Below are positions 5,992 to 14,618 of a DNA stretch of 24,647 nt, one piece after another. The notes below the pieces were generated by a model. That model saw nothing but the letters and a program-made list of their open reading frames with translations, was not told the DNA's origin and did not search any database. Where the stretch lies: contig JAZQWZ010000068.1 of assembly GCA_045632625.1 (NCBI GenBank), positions 1 through 24,647 on the forward strand, given 5' to 3'. Source of the DNA: Scatosoma sp045632625 (GTDB lineage: Bacteria > Bacillota > Clostridia > Christensenellales > Borkfalkiaceae). Positions within the stretch are counted from its first letter, which is position 1; the number at the start of each line of letters is the position of its first letter. The position numbers were made by a program, and so were the translations under genes.

Positions 5992-8577
5992 ATGCAACCT
6001 TTAACGAAGGCATCGGAAAATTTTAGAAAGGCGCTGAAAATCGCAAATGAAATTACGGCGCAAAAGGGCGCTACGTACGTGGGTAGCGAGCATTTCATTT
6101 ACGCGTTTTTAAGCTTGCCGAATTGTACGGCTTATGGAATTCTTGCCGGTGAGGGAATAACGAAAAACGAATACGAAGAATTGTTTTTTAAAACCATTGA
6201 CACGCAATCTAAACATGAAGGCTTGACGCATCGCACGCAACAAATGTACGATAGAGCGGTAGTGATTGCCGGGGAAACGGAAACGCTTGCGGGTACGGCG
6301 CATATGTTGTATTCGATTTTAGAAGTTTCTAATTGCTATGCCGTTCGTCTTTTGGAAAGAATTGCCGACGTAAATGCGCTTAGAAAAAAAACGCACGCGG
6401 CGTTGACGGAGTTGAAGCATAAGCAAGCGTTTGGGGAGATAGAACAGGAAGAAATTAAGACGAATCCCTTGGAAGATATTTGCGGTGGCGGCGCGCCCGA
6501 AGAGCATCGCGCTACGCAAAGACGGGAAAGCCCTGCTTTGGAGAAGGGAAACGTTTTAGGCGGTGCGCCTGTGCCGAGTGCGGCTATGGAACGCTTGGGG
6601 GCATACGGCATAGATATGACGCAACGCGCTCGTCGGGGAAAAATGGACCCCGTAATCGGGCGTAAAAACGAGCTGGAAAAGGTGGTGCAGGTGCTTTCGC
6701 GCCGTATTAAAAACAACCCCGTTTTGGTAGGCGAGCCAGGCGTTGGGAAAAGTGCGATTATCGAAGGGCTTTCGCAAATGATTGTGCACGGTGACGTGCC
6801 TGAGCAGTTGTATAATAAAACGATATTCGCCGTGGATTTACCCGGAATGCTTGCAGGTGCGCGTTATCGCGGGGATTTTGAAGAACGCTTAAAGGATTTA
6901 ATCAGCGCTGTACAAGAGGACGGGGATATCGTATTATTTATTGATGAAATTCACACGATTGTAGGGGCTGGTGCGTCGTCCGACAATGGCATGGATGCGG
7001 CGAATATTTTAAAACCCTTGCTTGCGCGCGGGGATTTGCAAGTAATCGGCGCAACGACGATTGACGAATACCGTAAATATATTGAAAAAGACAGTGCGTT
7101 GGAACGCCGTTTTACGCCTGTGCAAGTGGATGAACCGTCGGAAAAGGACGCTATCGCCATTTTACAGGGTTTGCGTGGGAAATATGAAGAACATCACGGC
7201 ATTGTGATTACAGATGAGGCGATTGTGGCGGCGGTGCAGTTGTCTACGCGCTATATTACCGACCGTTTCTTGCCGGATAAAGCCGTTGATTTGATCGACG
7301 AGGCGGCGGCACGCGTGCGTATTATGGAAGACGGCGGCGCAGAATTACGCGATTTGCAGGCGCAAGTAGAAGAATGCAATAAGGCGCGTTTGGCACATGA
7401 AAGCAGAAAGGATTATCAAGAAGCACGGCTCGCGCTGGAAGAAATGCGACGTTTGCAAGATAAAATTGCCGCGCTCAAACGCGCGCAAATGCCGATGAAG
7501 TTGGCGAATGGTAAAAGCGCTATCGGCCGTGAGCAAGTGGCGGCGATTGTTAGCGCGCGTATGCAAATTCCTTTGACGAAAATCACGCAGGAAGAAGGCG
7601 AAAAGCTGATGCGTTTGGAAGAAGACTTGCATAAGCGTATTATCGGGCAAAACGAGGCGGTTACGGCGGTTTCTAAGGCGATTCGCCGCGCTCGCGCAGG
7701 CTTAAAAGACCCTTCGCGGCCGATCGGTTCGTTTATCTTTGTAGGGCCTACGGGTGTGGGAAAAACTGACCTTTGCAAGGCGCTTGCAGAAGCTATGTTT
7801 GGCTCGGAAGAGCAAATGATTCGCTTGGATATGAGCGAATATATGGAAAAACAATCGATTTCTAAACTCATCGGTGCGCCTCCGGGGTACGTTGGACATG
7901 ATGATTTACAAACGGGGCAGTTGACGGATAAGGTGCGTACAAAGCCCTATTCGGTAATTTTGTTTGACGAAATTGAAAAGGCGCATCCCGACGTATTTAA
8001 TTTGCTTTTGCAAATTTTGGACGATGGGCGTTTGACGGATAGCAAGGGGAGAACGGTAAGCTTTAAAAATGCCGTGATTATCTTGACTTCTAACGTGGGT
8101 GCGGCAGTAGCGCAAAGCGAACGCACGGGTGTGTACGGATTTGGCAGTGAAAATAGCGGCCGTGGCGACGACGGAGCAACCGCACATCAATACGAAGGAA
8201 TGAAAGAGAATATCACCAAAGCGTTGAAGGAGAAATTTCGTCCTGAGTTTTTGAATAGAATGGACGACGTGATTGTATTTCACCGTTTGACGATGGAAGA
8301 TTGTCGACGTATCGGTGCAAAAATTTTGGCAGGGCTTGCCAAACGCTTGGTGGAACAACGCGGTATTACGTTGGAAGTGACGGGCAGCGCGCTTTCCGCG
8401 CTTGTGGAAGAAGGTTATGATGCACAGTATGGCGCTCGGCCGTTGAAACGCGTGATACAACGCAGAATTGAAGATAAACTTTCCGAAGAAATTTTGCTTG
8501 GTAAAATACAAAACGGGCAACGTGTTTACGTGGAGTACGTAAACGGCGAATACGTGTTTAAGGCACAGGAAGGTTAG
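5992..8577 (+). CDS. clpC: ClpC, AAA+ unfoldase of the ClpCP protease
   Basis: The 861-residue protein has the full Hsp100 ClpC layout: a duplicated N domain (about 1-145), a linker, AAA1 with Walker A GEPGVGKS (about 247-254) and Walker B VLFIDEIHT (about 314-322), a UVR-containing middle domain (about 450-495), AAA2 with Walker A GPTGVGKT (about 585-592) and Walker B VILFDEIEK (about 655-663), a ClpP-docking loop region near GVYGFGSE (about 712-720), and the D2 C-terminal domain. It unfolds McsB-tagged and adaptor-delivered substrates for ClpP, which is not encoded here. The ribosome site AAAGGG is modest. aroC begins only 22 bases after the stop and no terminator lies between, which is unusual: in Bacillus, radA and disA follow clpC. 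Confidence 0.98.
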   Translation: MQPLTKASENFRKALKIANEITAQKGATYVGSEHFIYAFLSLPNCTAYGILAGEGITKNEYEELFFKTIDTQSKHEGLTHRTQQMYDRAVVIAGETETLAGTAHMLYSILEVSNCYAVRLLERIADVNALRKKTHAALTELKHKQAFGEIEQEEIKTNPLEDICGGGAPEEHRATQRRESPALEKGNVLGGAPVPSAAMERLGAYGIDMTQRARRGKMDPVIGRKNELEKVVQVLSRRIKNNPVLVGEPGVGKSAIIEGLSQMIVHGDVPEQLYNKTIFAVDLPGMLAGARYRGDFEERLKDLISAVQEDGDIVLFIDEIHTIVGAGASSDNGMDAANILKPLLARGDLQVIGATTIDEYRKYIEKDSALERRFTPVQVDEPSEKDAIAILQGLRGKYEEHHGIVITDEAIVAAVQLSTRYITDRFLPDKAVDLIDEAAARVRIMEDGGAELRDLQAQVEECNKARLAHESRKDYQEARLALEEMRRLQDKIAALKRAQMPMKLANGKSAIGREQVAAIVSARMQIPLTKITQEEGEKLMRLEEDLHKRIIGQNEAVTAVSKAIRRARAGLKDPSRPIGSFIFVGPTGVGKTDLCKALAEAMFGSEEQMIRLDMSEYMEKQSISKLIGAPPGYVGHDDLQTGQLTDKVRTKPYSVILFDEIEKAHPDVFNLLLQILDDGRLTDSKGRTVSFKNAVIILTSNVGAAVAQSERTGVYGFGSENSGRGDDGATAHQYEGMKENITKALKEKFRPEFLNRMDDVIVFHRLTMEDCRRIGAKILAGLAKRLVEQRGITLEVTGSALSALVEEGYDAQYGARPLKRVIQRRIEDKLSEEILLGKIQNGQRVYVEYVNGEYVFKAQEG

Positions 8578-8599
8578 GAGAATAAAAAAGGAGTTTGCG

Positions 8600-9739
8600 A
8601 TGAAATTGACTACGGCAGGCGAATCGCACGGCAAGGCGTTGGTGGCGATTTTAGAAGGGGTGCCTGCGCATTTGAAAATAAATCAAGATCAAATCAATCA
8701 GGAGTTGGCACTTAGGCAACGCGGTTATGGTCGAGGCGGTCGGCAAAAAATTGAGAGCGACGAGATTGAAATTTTGACGGGGGTACGTAACGGAGAAACG
8801 TTGGGTAGCCCTATTACCCTTTGTATTTATAATAAGGATTATCAAAACTGGGCGGCGGCGATGTCGGCAGGTGCATGCGACCAAGCAAAAATGCAAGCGA
8901 AAGCTTTGACGAAGGTTCGACCTGGGCATGCTGATTTGACGGGGATTTTAAAATACGAGCAACAAGACGCGCGTAATATTTTAGAGCGAGCGTCGGCAAG
9001 AGAAACGGCGATCCGTGTGGCGGCTGGCAGTGTGTATAAGCAGTTTTTATCCGGGCTTGGCGTACAGATTGCAGGGTATGTAAAAGAAGTTTGTGGGGTA
9101 AAAGACGAGGGCAGGTATGCGTTTAACGAGCTTTTGCGCGCAAAAGATAGCAAAGTTGGTATGTTGGACGAACAAGCGGAGCAGCTTGCTTTGCAGACGA
9201 TTGACGGCTTGAAAAAAGACGGAGATACGGCAGGCGGCGTGGTGGAAGTGCGCGTCAAGGGCTTGAAAAGCGGTTTTGGCAGTGTAATGACTTACGAGGA
9301 AAAATTAGACGCTTGCCTCGCAAAAGAGCTTATGAGTATTCAAGCGGTAAAAGGCGTGGAAATCGGCGCGGGGTTTGACGTGGCGCACGTAAGCGGTAGG
9401 CATATTCACGATGAAATTTTTTACGACGAAAGCAAGGGATATTACCGCGAAAGTAATCATGCGGGCGGCATTGAAGGGGGTATGTCCAACGGCGAGGAAA
9501 TTATCGTCCGCGTCGCGATGAAACCTATTCCTACCCTTATGCGTGGATTGAAAACGGTGGATTTGGCTACGGGTGAACAAACGATTGCGGCGGCGGAACG
9601 CAGCGACGTTTGCGCTATTTTTGCCTTGGAACGCATTGTGGAAGCGGCAGTGGCTCGCGTGATTGCGCAAGCTGTGCAAACGCGTTTGGGCGGCGATACG
9701 ATGCGTGAAGTGCAGGAGCGCTATGCTTTGTTGCCGTAA
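8600..9739 (+). CDS. aroC: Chorismate synthase
   Basis: This is the last step of the shikimate pathway, conversion of EPSP to chorismate with reduced FMN as cofactor. The 379-residue length fits. Signatures in order: TAGESHGKALVA at the N terminus, RQRGYGRGGRQ, SDEIEILTGVRNGETLGSPI, RPGHADLTGILKY with ARNILERASARETAIR, SNHAGGIEGGMSNGE, and RSDVC near the C terminus. The ribosome site AAGGAG (8590-8595) lies 4 to 9 bases before the ATG depending on register. It is the first of six aro genes placed directly behind clpC. It is followed 11 bases later by aroB. Confidence 0.97.
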   Translation: MKLTTAGESHGKALVAILEGVPAHLKINQDQINQELALRQRGYGRGGRQKIESDEIEILTGVRNGETLGSPITLCIYNKDYQNWAAAMSAGACDQAKMQAKALTKVRPGHADLTGILKYEQQDARNILERASARETAIRVAAGSVYKQFLSGLGVQIAGYVKEVCGVKDEGRYAFNELLRAKDSKVGMLDEQAEQLALQTIDGLKKDGDTAGGVVEVRVKGLKSGFGSVMTYEEKLDACLAKELMSIQAVKGVEIGAGFDVAHVSGRHIHDEIFYDESKGYYRESNHAGGIEGGMSNGEEIIVRVAMKPIPTLMRGLKTVDLATGEQTIAAAERSDVCAIFALERIVEAAVARVIAQAVQTRLGGDTMREVQERYALLP

Positions 9740-9750
9740 AGGATAAAGGT

Positions 9751-10833
9751 ATGAAAGAACTTTTGGTACAAACCGCAACGGCGGTGGGAAAAATCTATAT
9801 CGGTACGGATGTTTTTGAAAAACGGCTGTCTATTTTGACAAGCGATAGCCGTAACTTCGTTGTAACGGATAGCAACGTGTACAAGCTGTATGCGGATTTT
9901 TTCGCACGCTGGTTTTCGGGGGCGGAAATATTCGTTTTGCCTGCCGGGGAAGAAAGCAAGACGATGCAATCGCTAACTGCCATTTTGGATAAAATGGTGG
10001 CGGCAGGTATGGGGCGAACGTCGAAATTATTTGCGGTTGGCGGCGGTGTTATCGGTGATATCGGCGGTTTGGCTGCGGCATTATATATGCGCGGCGTTGC
10101 GTGCGTGCAAATTCCTACAAGCTTGCTCGCGCAGGTAGATAGTAGCGTCGGGGGAAAGACGGCGGTGGATCACGGCGGTGTGAAAAACGTTATCGGTGCG
10201 TTTTATCAACCGCAGGAAGTATTGATAAATCCGCAATTTTTACAAACGCTCCCTGCAAGAGAAATTAAGTGTGGTTTAGGCGAAATTGTTAAATACGCGG
10301 CATTGAACGCGGATATTTTCGACTTGCTTTATGAAAAAAATGAGCAAGAGCTTTGCTCGCTGTCTTTTCTTACGGCGTGCATAGAAGCGTGCGTACAACA
10401 TAAAATTGCCGTAGTGCAAGCGGATGAAAGGGAAAGCGGAGAAAGAAAATCTCTCAACGTTGGACATACTACGGGGCATGCTATAGAACTTGCGCACGGA
10501 TTGTCGCATGGGGAAAGCGTGCTGTATGGGATGTGGTTGGAAACGTATATTGCCATGCAGGCAGGTGCTTGCGAAACCGCTTATGGAGAGCAGTTGCTTG
10601 CACTGATAGCCACGGCTTTGCGCGTATTGCCTGCCCAAAAAGTGAATTTTTCGCAAATTACTAAGGATGCGGAAAAGGCAAAAGCGGACAAGAAGAACGT
10701 AGATAGTAAAAATATTGTAATGGCGGTGGCGAAAGCCAAAGGCGAATGGGCGCTTTTGTCCATGCCGTTTGAAAACTACCAAGCCGTGCTTATCCAAGCG
10801 GTACAAGCTATGCAAGAAAGGATGTCGGTATGA
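9751..10833 (+). CDS. aroB: 3-Dehydroquinate synthase
   Basis: This enzyme converts DAHP to 3-dehydroquinate (pathway step 2), using NAD+ and a divalent metal. The 360 residues contain GGGVIGDIGGLAA (NAD site), QIPTSLLAQVDSSVGGKTAV and NVIGAFYQP, then GLGEIVKYA with a metal-ligand Glu, and the metal-ligand histidines in LNVGHTTGHA and GLSHGESV. The ribosome site is weak (AAAGG about 4 bases before the ATG), but the gene lies 11 bases after aroC, so coupling to aroC translation is likely. Its stop overlaps the aroA start as ATGA. Confidence 0.97.
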   Translation: MKELLVQTATAVGKIYIGTDVFEKRLSILTSDSRNFVVTDSNVYKLYADFFARWFSGAEIFVLPAGEESKTMQSLTAILDKMVAAGMGRTSKLFAVGGGVIGDIGGLAAALYMRGVACVQIPTSLLAQVDSSVGGKTAVDHGGVKNVIGAFYQPQEVLINPQFLQTLPAREIKCGLGEIVKYAALNADIFDLLYEKNEQELCSLSFLTACIEACVQHKIAVVQADERESGERKSLNVGHTTGHAIELAHGLSHGESVLYGMWLETYIAMQAGACETAYGEQLLALIATALRVLPAQKVNFSQITKDAEKAKADKKNVDSKNIVMAVAKAKGEWALLSMPFENYQAVLIQAVQAMQERMSV

Positions 10834-12080
10834 TGTTTATACGTCCAAGAGCACAATTTAATGGGGAGTTTTCTTTGCCTGGGGATAAATCGATTACGCA
10901 CCGCGCTGTGATGCTGAACGGCAGCGGAAACGGCGAGGCGGTGATTACGGGTGCGTTGATCGGCGAAGATTGTTTATCTACCTGCGAATGCTTGCAAAAG
11001 CTTGGCGCGCGTGTGGAGATTGATGGAACTACGATAAAAATTACGGGTGCACCGCAGTTTATGGACGGTGCGGAGTTGTATTGCGGAAACTCAGGTACTA
11101 CCATGCGTTTATTGATGGGCTTATTGGCTGGGAAAGGCGTAAGCGCTACGCTGAGCGGTGACGCATCGTTGTCTGCTAGACCGATGGGGCGAGTTGCAAA
11201 GCCTTTGTCGTTGCTCGGAGCGTGTGTGCAAACGACGGACGGACACGCGCCGGTTGCGATAGCGCCTGCGAATTTGCAAGGGGCGAACGTTACGTTGCAG
11301 GTGGCGTCTGCGCAGGTAAAAAGCGCGGTGTTGCTCGCGGGGCTTTCAGCAAGCGGTGAAACGTGCGTAACCGAGCCCGTGCGTTCTCGCGATCATACGG
11401 AAAAAATGCTTAAAGCAATGGGCGCGGATATACGCGTAGACGGCTGTAAAGTCACGGTGCGGAAAAGCCATTTGCATTGTATAAACGTGCAAGTGCCTGC
11501 GGATATTTCTTCGGCGGCGTATTTTATGGCGTTGGGTGCGCTGAAAGGACGCGTGTTATGTAAAAACGTGGGTGTAAATCCTACGCGGACGGGGATTTTG
11601 ACGGCGTTTGATAAGTTGGGTGTAAAGTATGCACTGAGCAACTACCGCGTGTCGGGCGGCGAAGAAATGGCGGATATTTTGGTGGAAAAATCGACGATGC
11701 GCGCCATTACTTTAACGCAAGAGGACGTGCCGTCGATGGTGGATGAATTGCCGTTGATTGCGCTTTTATGCGCGTTCGCGGACGGTGAAAGCGTGATTAC
11801 AGGCGCGAAAGAATTGCGTGTAAAAGAAAGCGATAGAATTCAAACGACGGTGGAACTTATCCAAAATATTGGCGGCGATATTCAGGCGCTTGACGACGGG
11901 TTTGTTATTCGCGGTAAAAAGCAGTTGCGTGGCGGCGACGTGGACAGTTATTTGGACCATAGAATTGCGATGACGGCGGCGGTTGGGTTGACTGCCTCTA
12001 CAAACGGCGGACATATTTTGCATGAAGAATGTTGCGCAATTTCTTTCCCTGATTTTTTTGAAAAGTTGAGTGAAAGATAG
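10830..12080 (+). CDS. aroA: EPSP synthase (3-phosphoshikimate 1-carboxyvinyltransferase)
   Basis: This enzyme joins shikimate-3-phosphate and phosphoenolpyruvate (step 6). The 416 residues show LPGDKSITHRAVML, GNSGTTMRLLMGLLAG, ARPMGRVAKPL, SAQVKSAVLLAGL, RSRDHTEKML, NPTRTG, KESDRI and YLDHRIAM. The motifs GDKS, SAQVK, RDHTE and NPTR together are those used to define class II EPSP synthases; the position equivalent to E. coli Gly96 is still Gly (GNSGT). The start ATG overlaps the aroB stop by four bases; a second ATG follows at once (10833), so the exact first residue is uncertain by one codon. The aroE start lies 22 bases downstream. Confidence 0.97.
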   Translation: MMFIRPRAQFNGEFSLPGDKSITHRAVMLNGSGNGEAVITGALIGEDCLSTCECLQKLGARVEIDGTTIKITGAPQFMDGAELYCGNSGTTMRLLMGLLAGKGVSATLSGDASLSARPMGRVAKPLSLLGACVQTTDGHAPVAIAPANLQGANVTLQVASAQVKSAVLLAGLSASGETCVTEPVRSRDHTEKMLKAMGADIRVDGCKVTVRKSHLHCINVQVPADISSAAYFMALGALKGRVLCKNVGVNPTRTGILTAFDKLGVKYALSNYRVSGGEEMADILVEKSTMRAITLTQEDVPSMVDELPLIALLCAFADGESVITGAKELRVKESDRIQTTVELIQNIGGDIQALDDGFVIRGKKQLRGGDVDSYLDHRIAMTAAVGLTASTNGGHILHEECCAISFPDFFEKLSER

Positions 12081-12102
12081 TAAAGGTGTAGGCAGGTATG
12101 CG

Positions 12103-12906
12103 ATGAATAATAAAATTTTGCGTTTGGGCTTGATAGGAAAGGACGTTTCTAAATCGATAAGCGAAAGCGTGCATACGTTTGTACTGGGCGCGTTTGGCGT
12201 GCAGTGCGTATATCAACGCTTTTCTGTTGCTCCTAGCGACTTTGATAATGCAATGCGTACGCTGATGGGCGATTTTGACGCGTTTAACGTAACTATTCCT
12301 TATAAACGGGAAGTGTTTTCGTACTTGAATGAGATTAAAGACGACGCAATGCAATGCGGTGCGGTAAACACTGTTATTACAAAAACGGGCGTTGGTTATA
12401 ACACGGACGGTATGGGCTTTTTGCTGATGTTGCAAACTTCGGGTGTGGACGTAGCGGGGAAGCGCGCGTTGGTGCTTGGCGTGGGCGGCGCAGGCAGAAG
12501 TGTTGCCGTGGCGTTGAAAAACGCAGGCGCGCAGGTATTTTTGTATCGCCGCGATCCGCATGAGCTGCAAGAGGCGTGCGAACAGTTGGGGTTGCATGCG
12601 GCGGAAAATCCTGCGCAGGGCGGCTTTGATATCGTGATTAACTGCACGGGTGTGGGTATGCACGATACGGAAGGGGTTTCGCCTGTGAATGCATCTGCGT
12701 TTGTTGGCGCAAGCGTGGCGGTGGATTTGATTTATTATCCCCAGCAATCTAAATTTTTGGAAATTGCCAAGGGGTTGGGCTTGCAAACGGTAAACGGCGA
12801 GAGTATGCTGTTCTATCAAGCGTATTATGCCGATTGTCTGTTTTTGAAAAGAACACCTAACCAGACGGAAGCAAAAGAGTTATACAAGCAATACCTTGCG
12901 CAATAA
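12103..12906 (+). CDS. aroE: Shikimate dehydrogenase
   Basis: This NADP-dependent enzyme reduces 3-dehydroshikimate to shikimate (step 4). I chose ATG 12103 (267 residues) because GGCAGG (12091-12096) is 6 bases upstream; an in-frame GTG at 12070 would add 11 residues and overlap aroA. Visible sites: both shikimate-binding serines in GKDVSKSISESVH, catalytic Lys in NVTIPYKREV, Asn in GAVNT, Asp in NTDGMGF, the NADP loop GVGGAGRS, NCTGVGM, and Gln in MLFYQAYYAD. The usual His and Pro around the two serines (HSxSP) are Lys and Glu here. A two-codon reading frame (Met-Arg-stop) overlaps its start codon; see findings. Confidence 0.95.
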   Translation: MNNKILRLGLIGKDVSKSISESVHTFVLGAFGVQCVYQRFSVAPSDFDNAMRTLMGDFDAFNVTIPYKREVFSYLNEIKDDAMQCGAVNTVITKTGVGYNTDGMGFLLMLQTSGVDVAGKRALVLGVGGAGRSVAVALKNAGAQVFLYRRDPHELQEACEQLGLHAAENPAQGGFDIVINCTGVGMHDTEGVSPVNASAFVGASVAVDLIYYPQQSKFLEIAKGLGLQTVNGESMLFYQAYYADCLFLKRTPNQTEAKELYKQYLAQ

Positions 12907-12931
12907 GCGCGTAAAAAAAAGGAGAAATTAT

Positions 12932-13360
12932 ATGAAATTTTTGGTGCTTAACGGTGTCAATTTGAACTTGACTGGCAAGCGTGAACAAAGCGTGTACGGC
13001 ACGCAAACTTTGGAAGAAATCAATGCGGAAATTTCCTCGTTTTGTAAGAGAAACAGCGATGAAGTAAGTTTTTATCAAAGCAATATCGAAGGAGAAATCG
13101 TTAACGCTTTGCATAACGCGTTTTTGCAAAAATCGTGCGACGCTATCGTGCTGAACGCAGGTGCGTACACGCATTATAGCTATGCCATCCGCGATGCGAT
13201 TGCGTCTATCGATATCCCTGTTGCGGAAGTGCATATGTCCAACGTACACGCGCGTGAGGAGTTTAGACATAACAGCGTACTTGCGTCCGTTTGCAAGGGC
13301 GTAGTTTGCGGGTTCGGCGCAAATAGCTATATTGCCGCTATCGTGGGATTGAAGAAATAA
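12932..13360 (+). CDS. aroQ: Type II 3-dehydroquinate dehydratase
   Basis: This enzyme dehydrates 3-dehydroquinate to 3-dehydroshikimate (step 3) and normally forms a dodecamer. ATG 12932 follows AAAGGAG (12918-12924) at 7 bases and gives 142 residues, the family length. Signatures are LVLNGVNLNLTGKRE (the usual GPNLN has Val for Pro), the catalytic Tyr in VYGTQTLEEI, QSNIEGEIV, NAGAYTHYSYAIRDAI and the catalytic His in AEVHMSNVHAREEFRH. A longer in-frame extension toward aroE would be a poor TTG start and is rejected. Confidence 0.97.
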   Translation: MKFLVLNGVNLNLTGKREQSVYGTQTLEEINAEISSFCKRNSDEVSFYQSNIEGEIVNALHNAFLQKSCDAIVLNAGAYTHYSYAIRDAIASIDIPVAEVHMSNVHAREEFRHNSVLASVCKGVVCGFGANSYIAAIVGLKK

Positions 13361-13385
13361 GCTGAGCGTTTACAGGAGAGAAACA

Positions 13386-13889
13386 ATGCACGTTCTTTTA
13401 TGCGGCATGATGGGTTGTGGAAAAACGACGGTCGGGAAACGCACAGCGTGCCTAATGGGCAAACCTTGGGCGGATACCGACGAGGAAATCGTTAGACAAT
13501 ACGGCGAAATTAAAGAGATTTTCGTGCAGTTTGGCGAAGCGCGTTTTCGTGAAATGGAAACACAAACACTGCAAGCATTGCTTGGACAAAACGATTTGGT
13601 ATTGTCCGCAGGCGGCGGTTTGGTATTGCAAAAACAAAACGTAGCGCTTTTGAAAGGGAAGGCGAAAATCGTATATTTACGCGCGAAAGCGGACACGCTG
13701 GTTAAGCGATTGTTGGCAGATACTTCGCGGCCGTTGTTGCAGGGAACATTGCTTTCTGAGAAAATACAAACGCTGTTAAAAGAACGTACGCCAGTATATG
13801 AAAGCGTTGCGGATTTCACGGTGGATGTGGATGAGAAAACGGTGGAAGAAATTGCGCGGGAAATTGCGGATTGGGCGGTTAAAAATTAA
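13386..13889 (+). CDS. aroK: Shikimate kinase
   Basis: This P-loop kinase phosphorylates shikimate at O3 (step 5). The 167 residues contain the Walker A GMMGCGKTTVGK, the shikimate-binding ADTDEEI, GEARFREMET, the Walker B-like SAGGGLVL and the lid region with DTSRPLL. The ribosome site is AGGAGAG (13374-13380) with normal spacing. It completes steps 2 to 7 of the pathway in this cluster. A short-chain dehydrogenase follows 26 bases later. Confidence 0.95.
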   Translation: MHVLLCGMMGCGKTTVGKRTACLMGKPWADTDEEIVRQYGEIKEIFVQFGEARFREMETQTLQALLGQNDLVLSAGGGLVLQKQNVALLKGKAKIVYLRAKADTLVKRLLADTSRPLLQGTLLSEKIQTLLKERTPVYESVADFTVDVDEKTVEEIAREIADWAVKN

Positions 13890-13915
13890 AAACACAAGGG
13901 CAGGTATGCGTTGAA

Positions 13916-14617
13916 ATGAAAAAAACGGTATTGATAACGGGCGGTGTGCGCGGTATCGGTTTGGCGATTGCCAAAGCGTTTAAGGATAAGGATTATCAAG
14001 TGTTCGTTACCTATTCTAAGGACGAAAAAAGCGCGCAAAAGGCGCGTGAAATGGGCTTGAACGTATATAAAACGGACGTTGCCTGCGAGAAGCAGGTGTC
14101 GGATTTGTTTGCGCAGTTGCCGGCTTTAGACGTGCTTGTCAACAATGCAGGCGTTTGTCTTTTTAAGCAGATACAAGATACAACCAAAGAAGAATGGGAT
14201 AACTTGTTTGCCGTAAACGTAGGCGGCGCGTTTTTGTGTGCGCGCGCGGCGGTTAAGGGTATGTTGGATAAACAAAAGGGCGCGATTATCAACGTTTCTT
14301 CCGTTTGGGGGGAAGTGGGCGCAAGCTGTGAAAGCGCGTATGCGGCAAGTAAAGCGGCGCTTATCGGTTTTACGAAATCGCTTGCCAAAGAGTTGGGTTA
14401 TTCGGGTATTCGTGTAAACGCGGTATCGCCGGGAGTGATTGACACGCAAATGAACGCGCGCTTGTCTAAGGATGAGGTTGTAGCGTTACAAGAAGAAATC
14501 CCCGCGGGGCGCATGGGCGCGTGCGAGGAAGTGGCGCAAGCCGTGTTATTCTTGGTGGAAAACGAATACGTTAACGGGGCGGATGTACCCGTCAACGGCG
14601 GTTTTTCTATTGTATAA
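13916..14617 (+). CDS. Short-chain dehydrogenase/reductase, FabG-like
   Basis: The 233-residue protein is a classical SDR with cofactor loop TGGVRGIGLAIA, NNAG, and the catalytic set Ser (VSSVWGEVGASCESA), Tyr and Lys (AYAASKAAL), ending in VNGGFSIV, which resembles 3-oxoacyl-ACP reductases. No other fatty-acid gene is nearby, so its role is open: it could be a FabG or act on another ketone. Being last in the aro run does not prove an aromatic substrate. AAGGG (13896-13900) and GGCAGG (13899-13904) are 11 or more bases from the ATG, but a two-codon frame (ATG CGT TGA, 13906-13914) with better spacing ends one base before it. Confidence 0.88.
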   Translation: MKKTVLITGGVRGIGLAIAKAFKDKDYQVFVTYSKDEKSAQKAREMGLNVYKTDVACEKQVSDLFAQLPALDVLVNNAGVCLFKQIQDTTKEEWDNLFAVNVGGAFLCARAAVKGMLDKQKGAIINVSSVWGEVGASCESAYAASKAALIGFTKSLAKELGYSGIRVNAVSPGVIDTQMNARLSKDEVVALQEEIPAGRMGACEEVAQAVLFLVENEYVNGADVPVNGGFSIV

Positions 14618-14618
14618 G

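Noticed and set aside
12070..12102. GTG start for aroE overlapping aroA
   Set aside because: It lacks a ribosome site and adds residues before the conserved N-terminal strand; ATG 12103 is better placed.
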